64,000 nucleotides of DNA from Shewanella sp. ANA-3 (lineage in GTDB: Bacteria > Pseudomonadota > Gammaproteobacteria > Enterobacterales > Shewanellaceae), in contig NC_008577.1 of NCBI RefSeq assembly GCF_000203935.1, positions 4,836,001-4,900,000 of the forward strand. The letters are read 5' to 3'. Position 1 is the stretch's first letter. The number at the start of each line of letters is the position of its first letter. The position numbers were made by a program, and so were the translations under genes. Shown piece by piece: positions 36,457-44,911 of the stretch. A model generated the notes under the pieces. It made no database searches. It worked only from the letters and a program-made list of their open reading frames with translations, and was not told the origin of the DNA.

Positions 36457-37953
36457 ATGAATTCCCTCTCTTACGTTTCATTGGCAATTTACTTTATTGC
36501 CATGCTCGCTATTGGTTTGTTCGCCTATCGTAAGTCGACCGATGATGTCTCTGGCTACATTTTGGGTGGCCGCCAAGTGAGCCCGCACGTCACGGCACTC
36601 TCGGCTGGCGCCTCGGATATGAGTGGCTGGATGCTGATGGGCCTGCCCGGCGCCATGTTCCTAGTGGGGTTTGAAACCCTGTATATCGCCCTCGGATTAT
36701 TAATTGGTGCTCTAATCAATTATCTGGTAGTCGCCCCTAAATTGCGGGTATACACCGAGGTCGCCGATAACGCGCTGACTATTCCTGAGTTCTTCGCTAA
36801 ACGCTTTGGTCAGGCCGATAACAGCATTCGTATTATTGCCGCCGCCATCATAGTGATCTTTTTCACCCTCTATACCTCGGCGGGATTAGTCGCGGGCGGC
36901 AAGTTGTTCGAATCCGCCTTTGGGCTGAACTACGATATTGGCCTAGTCGTCACCTTAGCCGTCGTGGTGTCGTACACTCTGCTGGGGGGATTTTTAGCCG
37001 TTAGCCTCACCGACTTTGTGCAAGGCTGCATTATGTTTGTCGCCTTGGTCTTAGTGCCTTTCGTGGCATATCAAGAATTTACCAGCGCAGATCGTATGAT
37101 GAACTTTGCCTATCAGTCGATCCCGCATTTTACTGACGCGATGCAAAATGTGACGCTGCTAGGCTTAATCTCCAGCCTCTCATGGGGACTCGGGTATTTC
37201 GGCCAGCCGCATATTATTGTGCGTTTTATGGCGATCCGCTCAGTCGCCGACATTAAAACCGCACGCCGTATCGGCATCAGTTGGATGACAGTAACCATTA
37301 TCGGCGCCTTAGCGACGGGCTTGGTCGGTATCGCCTACGCCAATAAATTTGGCATGAAGCTTTCGGATCCTGAAACCATCTTTATCGTGTTTTCAGAGTT
37401 ACTGTTCCACCCCTTAATCAGCGGCTTCCTGCTCGCTGCGATTCTCGCGGCCATTATGAGCACGATTTCATCGCAGCTATTAGTCTCCTCGAGTTCGCTG
37501 ACCGAAGATATTTATCGCACGCTGTCGAAGAAACAAGCGAGCGAGCAAGAGATGGTTAAAATGGGGCGTTACGGGGTCGCAGGTGTTGCCATTGTCGCGA
37601 CGCTATTGGCGCTTGATCGCTCTAACAGCATCCTCTCCCTTGTGAGTAATGCATGGGCAGGCTTTGGTGCCGCCTTCGGTCCGCTGGTGCTGTTTAGTTT
37701 GTATAAAGCTAACCTCACCCATAAAGCGGCGATTGCGGGGATTATTTCGGGCGCGCTCACGGTACTCTTTTGGATTTACGCCCCCGTGCTTTCCGATGGT
37801 AAGGCATTGAGTAGCTTAGTGTATGAGATGATCCCCGGCTTTGTTGTCAGCAGCACAGTGATTTATCTGGTGAGCAAATTCGATAACGACCCGTGCGCTA
37901 AAACCACTAAGCAATTCCATCAGGCCGGTCGTGTATTGGCCGAGGAAAGCTAA
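36457..37953 (+). CDS. putP: Sodium/proline symporter
   Basis: 498 residues, thirteen hydrophobic segments, SSS family. Seen: YILGGRQVSPHVTALSAGASDMSGWMLMGLPGAMF, the sodium and proline contact region of helix 2 with Asp in SDMSGW, LSWGLGYFGQPHIIVRFMA, and SSQLLVSSSSLTEDIY of helix 9, all typical of PutP. It imports proline with Na+. Translation is coupled to the small membrane protein upstream, and proB begins 9 bases downstream, an arrangement that places proline uptake and synthesis in one transcript. Confidence 0.95.
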   Translation: MNSLSYVSLAIYFIAMLAIGLFAYRKSTDDVSGYILGGRQVSPHVTALSAGASDMSGWMLMGLPGAMFLVGFETLYIALGLLIGALINYLVVAPKLRVYTEVADNALTIPEFFAKRFGQADNSIRIIAAAIIVIFFTLYTSAGLVAGGKLFESAFGLNYDIGLVVTLAVVVSYTLLGGFLAVSLTDFVQGCIMFVALVLVPFVAYQEFTSADRMMNFAYQSIPHFTDAMQNVTLLGLISSLSWGLGYFGQPHIIVRFMAIRSVADIKTARRIGISWMTVTIIGALATGLVGIAYANKFGMKLSDPETIFIVFSELLFHPLISGFLLAAILAAIMSTISSQLLVSSSSLTEDIYRTLSKKQASEQEMVKMGRYGVAGVAIVATLLALDRSNSILSLVSNAWAGFGAAFGPLVLFSLYKANLTHKAAIAGIISGALTVLFWIYAPVLSDGKALSSLVYEMIPGFVVSSTVIYLVSKFDNDPCAKTTKQFHQAGRVLAEES

Positions 37954-37962
37954 GGAGGCGCT

Positions 37963-39069
37963 ATGACAGACTCTCCCCGTAAACGTATCGTCGTCAAAGT
38001 GGGGAGCGCCTTAATCGCGCCCCACAAGCAAGGTTGCAGTAGTCATTATCTCTTGGGGATCGCGCAGTTTATTACTTATTGCCGTGTCCAAGGTATTCAA
38101 GTGGTATTGGTTTCATCCGGCTCGGTTGCCGCTGGGTGGCATCATTTTGAGGGCCAAGCTCAGCCGAGTGTCACGGTCAAAAAGGCCATGGCGGCCGCGG
38201 GTCAGGCGGATATGATGGCGACGTGGAATAAGCTATTTGATTTTCCTACCGCCCAACTGCTGCTGACCCATGGCGACTTACGTAATCGCGAGCGTTATAT
38301 CAGTATTCGAGACACTATTTTTAGCCTGCTCGAACACGGTTTAATGCCGATTATCAATGAGAATGACGCCGTGACCGCCGACAAACTCAAGGTTGGCGAT
38401 AACGATAATCTCTCGGCCATGGTGGCGGCTGCGGCCGATGCCGACACCTTAGTGATTTGCTCGGATGTGGATGGACTCTACGATCAAAATCCCCACGAGC
38501 ATCCCAATGCCAAGTTGATAAAGCAAGTCACTGAAATCAATGCCGATATCTATGCCATGGCGGGAGGCGTCAGCAGCGATGTTGGCACCGGAGGCATGCG
38601 CACTAAGATCCAAGCCGCCGAGAAAGCCATCTCCCACGGCATTGAGACCTTTATTATCAATGGCTTTAATGCCGATTCCTTTAGCCAACTGCTAAAGGGG
38701 CAAAATCCGGGCACCCTCTTTACCCCCTACGAAAAACCGATGCAGGAACATTTGCATTGGATGACCCACACCTCGCAAGCGCAGGGCGAAGTGATCGTCG
38801 AGGATGATTTTGACCTAGCACTCGATCAGCACAGCGAGCAATTAACTAGCGATGATGTGGTTGAAGTCAAAGGGGATTTCTCAGTGGGCGACACCATTCT
38901 GGTGCGTAAAGGCGATGGCACTAAGTTGGCGAAAGCCAAATCTAACTACAGCAGTTGCCTACTGAGTTTTATTACCGAGCAGGATGATCAGGCGTTTGCC
39001 AGTGAGTTCCAACAAAAAACTGGCCCCATCATTTCCGATAAGAATATCGCCATTCTTAAATCCATTTGA
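37963..39069 (+). CDS. proB: Glutamate 5-kinase
   Basis: 368 residues. First step of proline synthesis: ATP-dependent phosphorylation of glutamate. The amino-acid kinase domain (~1-260) has KRIVVKVGSALI, VSSGSVAAGW, INENDAVT and GTGGMRTKIQAAEKA; a C-terminal PUA domain (~280-355) includes LTSDDVVEVKGDFSVGD. Ribosome site AGGAGG. It is usually inhibited by proline. Directly follows putP and precedes proA by 11 bases. Confidence 0.96.
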   Translation: MTDSPRKRIVVKVGSALIAPHKQGCSSHYLLGIAQFITYCRVQGIQVVLVSSGSVAAGWHHFEGQAQPSVTVKKAMAAAGQADMMATWNKLFDFPTAQLLLTHGDLRNRERYISIRDTIFSLLEHGLMPIINENDAVTADKLKVGDNDNLSAMVAAAADADTLVICSDVDGLYDQNPHEHPNAKLIKQVTEINADIYAMAGGVSSDVGTGGMRTKIQAAEKAISHGIETFIINGFNADSFSQLLKGQNPGTLFTPYEKPMQEHLHWMTHTSQAQGEVIVEDDFDLALDQHSEQLTSDDVVEVKGDFSVGDTILVRKGDGTKLAKAKSNYSSCLLSFITEQDDQAFASEFQQKTGPIISDKNIAILKSI

Positions 39070-39080
39070 GTGGAGAAACT

Positions 39081-40328
39081 ATGAACCTAATTAAACAAAT
39101 ATCCGCCGATGCCGCCCATGCGGCCCGCACACTCGCCCAACTCGATGAGTCGTTAAAAAACACCGTATTACTGGATATGGCGCGCTCATTAAGGGAAAAA
39201 AGTTATGAAATCCAAAGCGCGAACCTAATTGACGTGCACCGAGCGACTCAGGATAACTTAAGCCCAGCTATGGTCGATCGCCTCACGCTGAACCAGCATC
39301 GTATTGAGGCAATGGCGCAAGGAATCGAAACCATCGCCGCCCTGCCCGATCCCGTTGGGCGTGAGCGTTTTATCGGTAAGCGCCCCAATGGCTTATCTAT
39401 CAGTAAGATGCGCGTGCCACTCGGCGTGGTCTGCATGATTTATGAGGCGCGCCCGAATGTCACCGCCGATGCCGGCGCATTGTGCTTTAAATCCGGCAAT
39501 GCGGTGATCCTGCGTGGCGGTAAGGAAGCACTACACACCAGCCAAGTGATCGCCAGCATTTTACAGGCGGTACTGACCGCCTATGGCTTGCCTAAAGCAC
39601 TTATCAGCGTGATCCCCGATCCTGACCGCGCCCTAATGCTCGAACTGATGCAGCAGCGGGAATTTATCGATGTGATCATCCCCCGCGGTGGCGAAGGACT
39701 GATTAATTACGTCACTGAAAACAGTAGCATTCCGGTTATTCAGCACTTTAAGGGCGTGTGCCATTTATATGTGGATAAAGACGCCAATCAAGATATCGCC
39801 TTGGATTTGCTGCTTAATGGTAAAACCCAACGCACAGGCGTATGCAACGCCCTCGAAGGCTTGTTAGTGCATAAGGATATCGCGCCGCGATTCTTGCCCC
39901 GCGTCGCCAAAGCACTAGCCGAGCATCAAGTTAAAATCAATGCATGTCCTCCGGCCGCCGCGTATTTCGACGCCTGCACTTATATGGCAGAAGAGGATTT
40001 TGGCCAAGAATACTTGGACTTAGAAATCGCCATTCGCCAAGTCGACAGTTTTGAGGTCGCCACCCAACATATCGCAAAGTTTGGCAGCCACCATACCGAG
40101 GTGATTTGCACCGACAATGAACTCACCGCCGCCCGCTTTCAACGCGCAGTGGATGCCTCGGTCGTTATGGTGAATGCCTCATCACGCTTTTCCGATGGTA
40201 GTGAACTCGGCCTCGGCGCCGAAATCGGCATAGCCACCACTAAGCTACATGCCTACGGCCCCATGGGACTCGAAGCCCTAACCACTGAAAAATATCTGGT
40301 TTCAGGCACAGGGCAAATTAGAGCTTAG
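39081..40328 (+). CDS. proA: Gamma-glutamyl phosphate reductase
   Basis: The ATG at 39081 (GGAG 7 bases upstream) is preferred to a TTG that overlaps the proB stop. 415 residues. An aldehyde-dehydrogenase-fold enzyme that reduces glutamyl-5-phosphate with NADPH. The catalytic Cys is in KTQRTGVCNALEGLLVH; VCMIYEARPNVTADAGALC and the ending FSDGSELGLGAEIGIATTKL are characteristic. Last gene of the small protein-putP-proB-proA unit; the 98-bp hairpin repeat 43 bases after its stop could act as a 3' end. Confidence 0.97.
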   Translation: MNLIKQISADAAHAARTLAQLDESLKNTVLLDMARSLREKSYEIQSANLIDVHRATQDNLSPAMVDRLTLNQHRIEAMAQGIETIAALPDPVGRERFIGKRPNGLSISKMRVPLGVVCMIYEARPNVTADAGALCFKSGNAVILRGGKEALHTSQVIASILQAVLTAYGLPKALISVIPDPDRALMLELMQQREFIDVIIPRGGEGLINYVTENSSIPVIQHFKGVCHLYVDKDANQDIALDLLLNGKTQRTGVCNALEGLLVHKDIAPRFLPRVAKALAEHQVKINACPPAAAYFDACTYMAEEDFGQEYLDLEIAIRQVDSFEVATQHIAKFGSHHTEVICTDNELTAARFQRAVDASVVMVNASSRFSDGSELGLGAEIGIATTKLHAYGPMGLEALTTEKYLVSGTGQIRA

Positions 40329-40370
40329 CGATTATTCACAGAACCAGACTGATAGTAGACCGATAAATGA

Positions 40371-40468
40371 TTAAGCACTGGCATTCCAGTGACTCGCCGT
40401 GAATATATCCCTATAGGCTCGACGGCGGCATCCATGCCGCCAACGGTCACTTACATGCCAGTGCTTAA
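40371..40468 (+). repeat. 98-bp hairpin repeat, left copy
   Basis: The ends TTAAGCACTGGCAT / ATGCCAGTGCTTAA pair perfectly (16 bp counting GA/TC outside). Inside are GTGAC / GTCAC and the perfect hairpin GGCGGCAT-CC-ATGCCGCC. The same 98-bp sequence, in inverted orientation and without gaps, is at 42199-42296. It resembles REP/BIME-like intergenic elements. Confidence 0.88.
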
Positions 40469-40577
40469 TCCCGTTAATTTCGGTGTATTTTTGTAGCTTA
40501 CAATTTTTACATTAACACCAAACCTTAATAAATTGTTGGCTCTAAGATGATTTATGGGTGTAGATAAGCGCATCTTT

Positions 40578-42098
40578 CTATTTATCAAAAGACACTGCTA
40601 ACTCTACCCAGTTTTTATAATCCGATTTACTTGCTGAGAGGTTTAACAATTTCTCTTGACGATTACAATCTACTCTCACAGGATATGATGCACTGTTACT
40701 ATATTTATCATCTAATTGATTTTCTAACCTAATCCTATCTCTTGCCTTCCAACTAGAACACATCTTATTCATTTCAGCTAGTAATTCATTTAATCTTAAA
40801 TCAAAATTAAGGACTTGCGTTAATGTTACTACCTTAGGTACAAATCCTGCCTCATCCTGATAGTAAATAGGAAAAACGTCTATAAAATATCCAATACTTG
40901 ATATAGAATGAGAAAAATCATGGTCTTTATTAGTTGCTTCAACCCACTCGTTATAAAGAGAGAAGTGCTTATCCCTAATTACAAACAAAACAAGCAGCAA
41001 ATAAGGATTTAATGTTTTTGTTGTATTACTTAAAACAGCTATAAATTTTTCCGTTAACTGTTCAGTTTCTCTTAGAGAAAGCCTAAATCTATCCGCCACA
41101 ATAGAAACCACATTAGTGAAGTCATCTAACTCGGCTAAGCTAGGAACGAATTCCCTCCACTTAGGATTGTAAGTAACTTTGCTTTCTACAATATGGCTGA
41201 CAAACTCATAGCGTGAAAGCTCAGTTAACGAGTAACGTCGCCTAAAGAAGCGACCTAAATAGGTTTGGGCATCAAAGCCTTCACCATAAACAGCTTTCAC
41301 CGCATGCTGTAATTGTTCAGTATCTGTCGCCACGATAAAGGCAATGTTATCTAATTCAAAAAAGTGTTTAACAATTTCCAACATTTCTACGGCATAGCTA
41401 GGTCGACAGCGGTCAAGCTCATCAATAAAGATAAAAGCTGGCACTTTTAAAGCACCTTGCTTATGTGCAATAACTGCAGTAATTAATTCTTTAATTTCGT
41501 TTCGCAAATATTCGACTGACTGCAATTTATCGTTGTGGTCCTTCACTAAGCATTGTGCAATTGCCGCACCTGACTCGCCGAAAATATCCGATGAACCTTT
41601 GCCGTCACTTTTATTTTCAGACGATATTTTATCTTCGTCTTCGATTGAAACATCATCAAGATTCAAACCAGTTGCCTTCTTCACCAATCCTTTGAGCAAA
41701 GCAGGTGCTGCGGCCTTGATAAAACGCGCAGATTTCTTGGCAATATTTACTACAGCTTTATTTTCAGGAGGCAGTTGCTCACTTAAAGCATTTATCAAAG
41801 ATGAAATAACGGTAAGCATAGGATCATCAGAGTAATCCTGCTTCCATGCATCAATGTAAACAACAGGGTGCGTATCTTTAATGCTCTCAATCCAGCGATT
41901 AATAAAGTAGGTTTTACCCGAGCCCCACTTCGCATTTAGGTTTAAAACATAGCCACCATCGATAGCATTAATCGCCAAATAATTGTGTAAAAAAGAAGCG
42001 TATCTAGCGCGATCTAATGTATCTCTTGGAAATAATTCAGTTCCTTCTGCACATAACACGGGCTCTTTCCAGTTAAAATCTACAATATCATCAGACAT
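40578..42098 (-). CDS. KAP-family P-loop NTPase
   Basis: 506 residues, ATG at 42098 with AAGGGA upstream. Walker A is NAKWGSGKTYF (residues 55-65, Lys62); the KAP-type strand VVYIDAWKQDYSDDPM follows; Walker B is FIFIDELDRCRPSYAVEML near residue 226, then FIVATDTEQLQHAVKAVYG and FFRRRYSLTE. No membrane helices stand out, so this looks like a soluble KAP member. KAP proteins include F-plasmid PifA, which excludes phage T7, and many are found in defence islands; the target here is unknown. The gene is much richer in A+T than its neighbours and is bracketed by inverted hairpin repeats, indicating transfer. Confidence 0.88.
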   Translation of the reverse strand: MSDDIVDFNWKEPVLCAEGTELFPRDTLDRARYASFLHNYLAINAIDGGYVLNLNAKWGSGKTYFINRWIESIKDTHPVVYIDAWKQDYSDDPMLTVISSLINALSEQLPPENKAVVNIAKKSARFIKAAAPALLKGLVKKATGLNLDDVSIEDEDKISSENKSDGKGSSDIFGESGAAIAQCLVKDHNDKLQSVEYLRNEIKELITAVIAHKQGALKVPAFIFIDELDRCRPSYAVEMLEIVKHFFELDNIAFIVATDTEQLQHAVKAVYGEGFDAQTYLGRFFRRRYSLTELSRYEFVSHIVESKVTYNPKWREFVPSLAELDDFTNVVSIVADRFRLSLRETEQLTEKFIAVLSNTTKTLNPYLLLVLFVIRDKHFSLYNEWVEATNKDHDFSHSISSIGYFIDVFPIYYQDEAGFVPKVVTLTQVLNFDLRLNELLAEMNKMCSSWKARDRIRLENQLDDKYSNSASYPVRVDCNRQEKLLNLSASKSDYKNWVELAVSFDK

Positions 42099-42198
42099 AA
42101 AATCCCTTTTTATTAATCAGTTACTCATACTTCAGAATAAAGTCATAATGTGTGCACTATCAACTCAATGAGCAATACAGACAACTGAGTTCGCAGAG

Positions 42199-42296
42199 TT
42201 AAGCACTCTCGCGGCAGTGACCGTTGGCGGCATGGATGCCGCCGTCGAGCCCTCAGGGATGAGTTCATGGCGTGTCACTGAAGTGAGAGTGCTTAA
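42199..42296 (-). repeat. 98-bp hairpin repeat, right copy (inverted)
   Basis: Reverse complement aligns without gaps to the copy at 40371-40468. The core containing GGCTCGACGGCGGCATCC and its hairpin partner is identical over about 35 bases. The outer stem differs (TTAAGCACTCTC / GAGAGTGCTTAA) but still pairs perfectly. Confidence 0.88.
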
Positions 42297-42340
42297 TCGC
42301 AGCCATTTACTAAACCCTATGCAAAACTTCGCGGCATAGT

Positions 42341-43873
42341 TTACTCCACCCCACCACACTGGGATTTACCCGCTTGATAACAGCTGGGTTGCCGTGGGCA
42401 GACGGCGCCGCGAGAGCAGATAAGCCGGGCATCATTTTTAATACCGCGTTCAATCCAGTTGATATTCAATATCTTAGCCACGCTTACTAGATCACTTTTA
42501 ATATGCTTGGGAATCGCGACTGAGCCGCCGCCAGAGACACAGGCGGCTTTTAAATCATGGGCGATAGAGAGTGCATCTTTGCCTTGGGCTTCGATGGCCG
42601 GATTCAAATCGATACCGGCACAGAGCACATGGGGGTTGCCCGCCGAGTCTTCGACTTTAATCGACTCGCAGCAGTAAATCCGTGGTTCATTGCCCACATT
42701 TAAAATCGAAATTTGCGCCGAGGTGCCGACCTTGGGCTCGCTGATCATTCTAAACACCGCCCAGTGCTGACAAGGGTCTTCCACCAGCCGCATATTGCCC
42801 CAAGGCAGGGGAATGCCATTGCCACGGTATACGGCCTTGAGTTTGCCCGGCGCATAGGCATCAAAATAATGCCAATGGGGATAAGGCGATACGACCGTCA
42901 TCCGCCGCATGGCGACCGAGGCCGACACTTGTAGCTGTTTATGCACCTCAATTTCGTAACCGTGGCGGTCGAGCAATTGTCGATACGGCACCTTAGGACA
43001 TAACAGGGCTCCGGCAAAAAAGCTGGACTCAAAGTCGCGCCACGCATGCAAAATATCCTGCGCGTTCAGGGTATTAGACTGCATCGTCACTTCTTCGTCC
43101 ATCTCAAGTTTTCGGCCAGAAATCATCACACTCTTAAGCCCATCCTTGTTGTGCAACACACAATGGCCGATATGGGCGGCGAGATCGTACTTCAGTCGAC
43201 TGGGGCGATGTTTAAGGACTTTATTGATGTAAATGGTGCTGGGCGGCTCGAAGAAAGAAGTCACTAACTGATGCGAGCTTACGCCGCGCTCGTCGATCAC
43301 TTCCTGGGGCGTACTATCTATCCATTTGATTTTTAAGCCTACGCCCTTGGCAATATCCAGCATCTCCTCGAGGGATAAGGGTATACGTTTTAACCCAACC
43401 TCTTCGGCGGCACGTTCAAGATCGGGGAAATGGTTTTGATGATGTTCCTGATGGGCGCGGATTAATAAGTGGGCGAATTGTCGACCCGAAATCCCCGTCT
43501 GGGATAGCATTTCAGGGATGGCTATTTGCAAAATATCATTTGAAAACAAAAAGCTGGGTTCGAGCGCCATGCCGCTAATCCCACCACGACGGCCTTTGTC
43601 CGGCGTGATGGCACTTTCCTCGGGCACGTCATCTAAAAACCAGTCAACGTCCTTTTGAAAAACCGTGGCAATCACGGCCAACATTTCAGCACTGGGTACG
43701 CGTTTTCCACGCTCGATCATCGACAAATATGACACAGAGGGCGCACTGCCCGCATCGACGCGGATGCAACGTGCCGATAAATCTTCCATGGTTAAATTGT
43801 TACGTTTCCGTAGGTTACGTATTTTTGTTCCTAGGAAATGTGACTTTCTCATCAAGCTCTGGTCATTGCGCAT
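42341..43873 (-). CDS. XRE-type transcriptional regulator with DUF3612/ImmA-like domain
   Basis: 510 residues. An N-terminal Cro/CI-type helix-turn-helix (LGTKIRNLRKRNNLTMEDLSARC ... YLSMIERGKRVPSAEMLAVIA, ~13-80) is followed by a long domain with a degenerate IrrE/ImmA-like stretch (YDLAAHIGHCVLHNKDG) and a Cys-rich end (RLICSRGAVCPRQPSCYQAGKSQC). This matches the DUF3612 regulators of Shewanella and Vibrio, related to short-chain fatty-acid/acetate regulators of the RamB/ScfR type. The start may be 43873 or the ATG seven codons later; the ribosome site is weak. It is divergent from the gene at 44082, its likely target. Confidence 0.82.
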   Translation of the reverse strand: MRNDQSLMRKSHFLGTKIRNLRKRNNLTMEDLSARCIRVDAGSAPSVSYLSMIERGKRVPSAEMLAVIATVFQKDVDWFLDDVPEESAITPDKGRRGGISGMALEPSFLFSNDILQIAIPEMLSQTGISGRQFAHLLIRAHQEHHQNHFPDLERAAEEVGLKRIPLSLEEMLDIAKGVGLKIKWIDSTPQEVIDERGVSSHQLVTSFFEPPSTIYINKVLKHRPSRLKYDLAAHIGHCVLHNKDGLKSVMISGRKLEMDEEVTMQSNTLNAQDILHAWRDFESSFFAGALLCPKVPYRQLLDRHGYEIEVHKQLQVSASVAMRRMTVVSPYPHWHYFDAYAPGKLKAVYRGNGIPLPWGNMRLVEDPCQHWAVFRMISEPKVGTSAQISILNVGNEPRIYCCESIKVEDSAGNPHVLCAGIDLNPAIEAQGKDALSIAHDLKAACVSGGGSVAIPKHIKSDLVSVAKILNINWIERGIKNDARLICSRGAVCPRQPSCYQAGKSQCGGVE

Positions 43874-43874
43874 T

Positions 43875-43909
43875 TTGTAAAATTCACATTGTAAAATTTT
43901 TATTGTGAA
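43875..43909. promoter_or_regulatory. Candidate operator before the DUF3612-type regulator
   Basis: Two copies of TTGTAAAATT 14 bases apart (43875-43884, 43889-43898) and an inverted pair TTCACA / TGTGAA (43883-43888, 43904-43909) lie directly before the regulator start in the divergent spacer. An autoregulatory site is inferred. Confidence 0.4.
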
Positions 43910-44081
43910 ATTGTAGTCAAAAAAAGACTAGACTACAAATTAAGCAATCGAGGCAGGTTATCCACCTGACACTGCTTAACCATTAACTCTGTCGGACAAA
44001 CCAAATTGAAGACAAACGTTGAACCATTAGAAGTGAAATCAAGGCCCTAATTTTTAATTTGAATGTGTAGAGGATACAGCG

Positions 44082-44645
44082 ATGAATATGTCAATTATCA
44101 ATAGCCACCAGATCCAACCGAATCTAAACAGCTTCATCGCAGAAGAAGTGCTTGCCGTCGCCCAAGTGAACGTGGCCGAGCATGAAAAACTAGCCCAGGC
44201 GAAGCAGTTCCTCGACCGTCATTTCCCACTGGATACGGGTTCGCATCAGGATGTGATCAGCTATGTAGTTTACTACCAACACCTGCTGGCATTTTTTGCC
44301 GACGGCAGCCACAGCGGATTACGCCAAACCAAGCAGTTTGTTGCCTTCAACGGCACTAAAGATGCGCCAAGCGCCATAGTGTTACAGGACCAAGGCTGCC
44401 ATGTGGAGTTGTGTTTTGACCGCACTGGCATGATAGGTGCGCGGGATTTAGCGAATTTGGAAGATGTGCAAATCGAAGCGCCCGTTGAGTTAGCCGCCGA
44501 ACCCACTGAGACACGCAACACCACCTCGCGCCACTGGTTAAGCCTGTTACATGCGGGAATGCCAAGCGCTAACGATATTCAAGACAAGCTGTTTACCGCT
44601 AAAGATGGTGGCGACTACAGTCTGCAACGTATCGTAAATCTCTAA
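44082..44645 (+). CDS. Conserved hypothetical protein, 187 aa
   Basis: ATG at 44082 with GAGG 8 bases upstream. No signal peptide or membrane segment. The first part is helical (IAEEVLAVAQVNVAEHEKLAQAKQFLDRHF); the end HWLSLLHAGMPSANDIQDKLFTAKDGGDYSL has no motif I can name. It faces the DUF3612-type regulator across 208 bases and is followed by a terminator, so it is probably the regulator's sole local target. Given the family of that regulator, a link to acetate or fatty-acid metabolism is possible but unsupported by the sequence itself. Confidence 0.7.
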   Translation: MNMSIINSHQIQPNLNSFIAEEVLAVAQVNVAEHEKLAQAKQFLDRHFPLDTGSHQDVISYVVYYQHLLAFFADGSHSGLRQTKQFVAFNGTKDAPSAIVLQDQGCHVELCFDRTGMIGARDLANLEDVQIEAPVELAAEPTETRNTTSRHWLSLLHAGMPSANDIQDKLFTAKDGGDYSLQRIVNL

Positions 44646-44663
44646 ATTCCGCGTATTTTCACC

Positions 44664-44695
44664 GGAGAGTCGCCGTCGGCAGCTCTCCTTTTTTT
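44664..44695 (+). terminator. Terminator after the 44082 gene
   Basis: Stem GGAGAG / CTCTCC with a 13-base loop and seven T, about 20 bases after the stop. Confidence 0.8.
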
Positions 44696-44760
44696 AGCTT
44701 CAAACCTACCTGCCCATTAAGACTCAATAAAATTGACTTACAAAATAAATTAAATTGATT

Positions 44761-44789
44761 TTATTGAAGATAAACCCAATCGTTATAAT
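44761..44789 (+). promoter_or_regulatory. Possible sigma-70 promoter for the YeiH-type gene
   Basis: A perfect TATAAT (44784-44789) lies 17 bases after a weak TTATTG, about 120 bases before the gene start. Inferred from consensus only. Confidence 0.45.
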
Positions 44790-44911
44790 GCCCGTCTTTG
44801 TCAGCGTCCCAATGCTTATTCGATTGGCTTATTCGAGTATCCATGCCTATGTGGATGAATACGACAATCCAAGATTGGAACGATAACACTCAGTCGCAAA
44901 CCTAAGGCGTT

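Noticed and set aside
40371..42296. Integron-type attC sites around the KAP gene
   Set aside because: GTTAAGC and GCTTAAT resemble attC core sites, but their order within each repeat is reversed relative to attC (which runs RYYYAAC to GTTRRRY), the left copy lacks the G, and no integrase is present.
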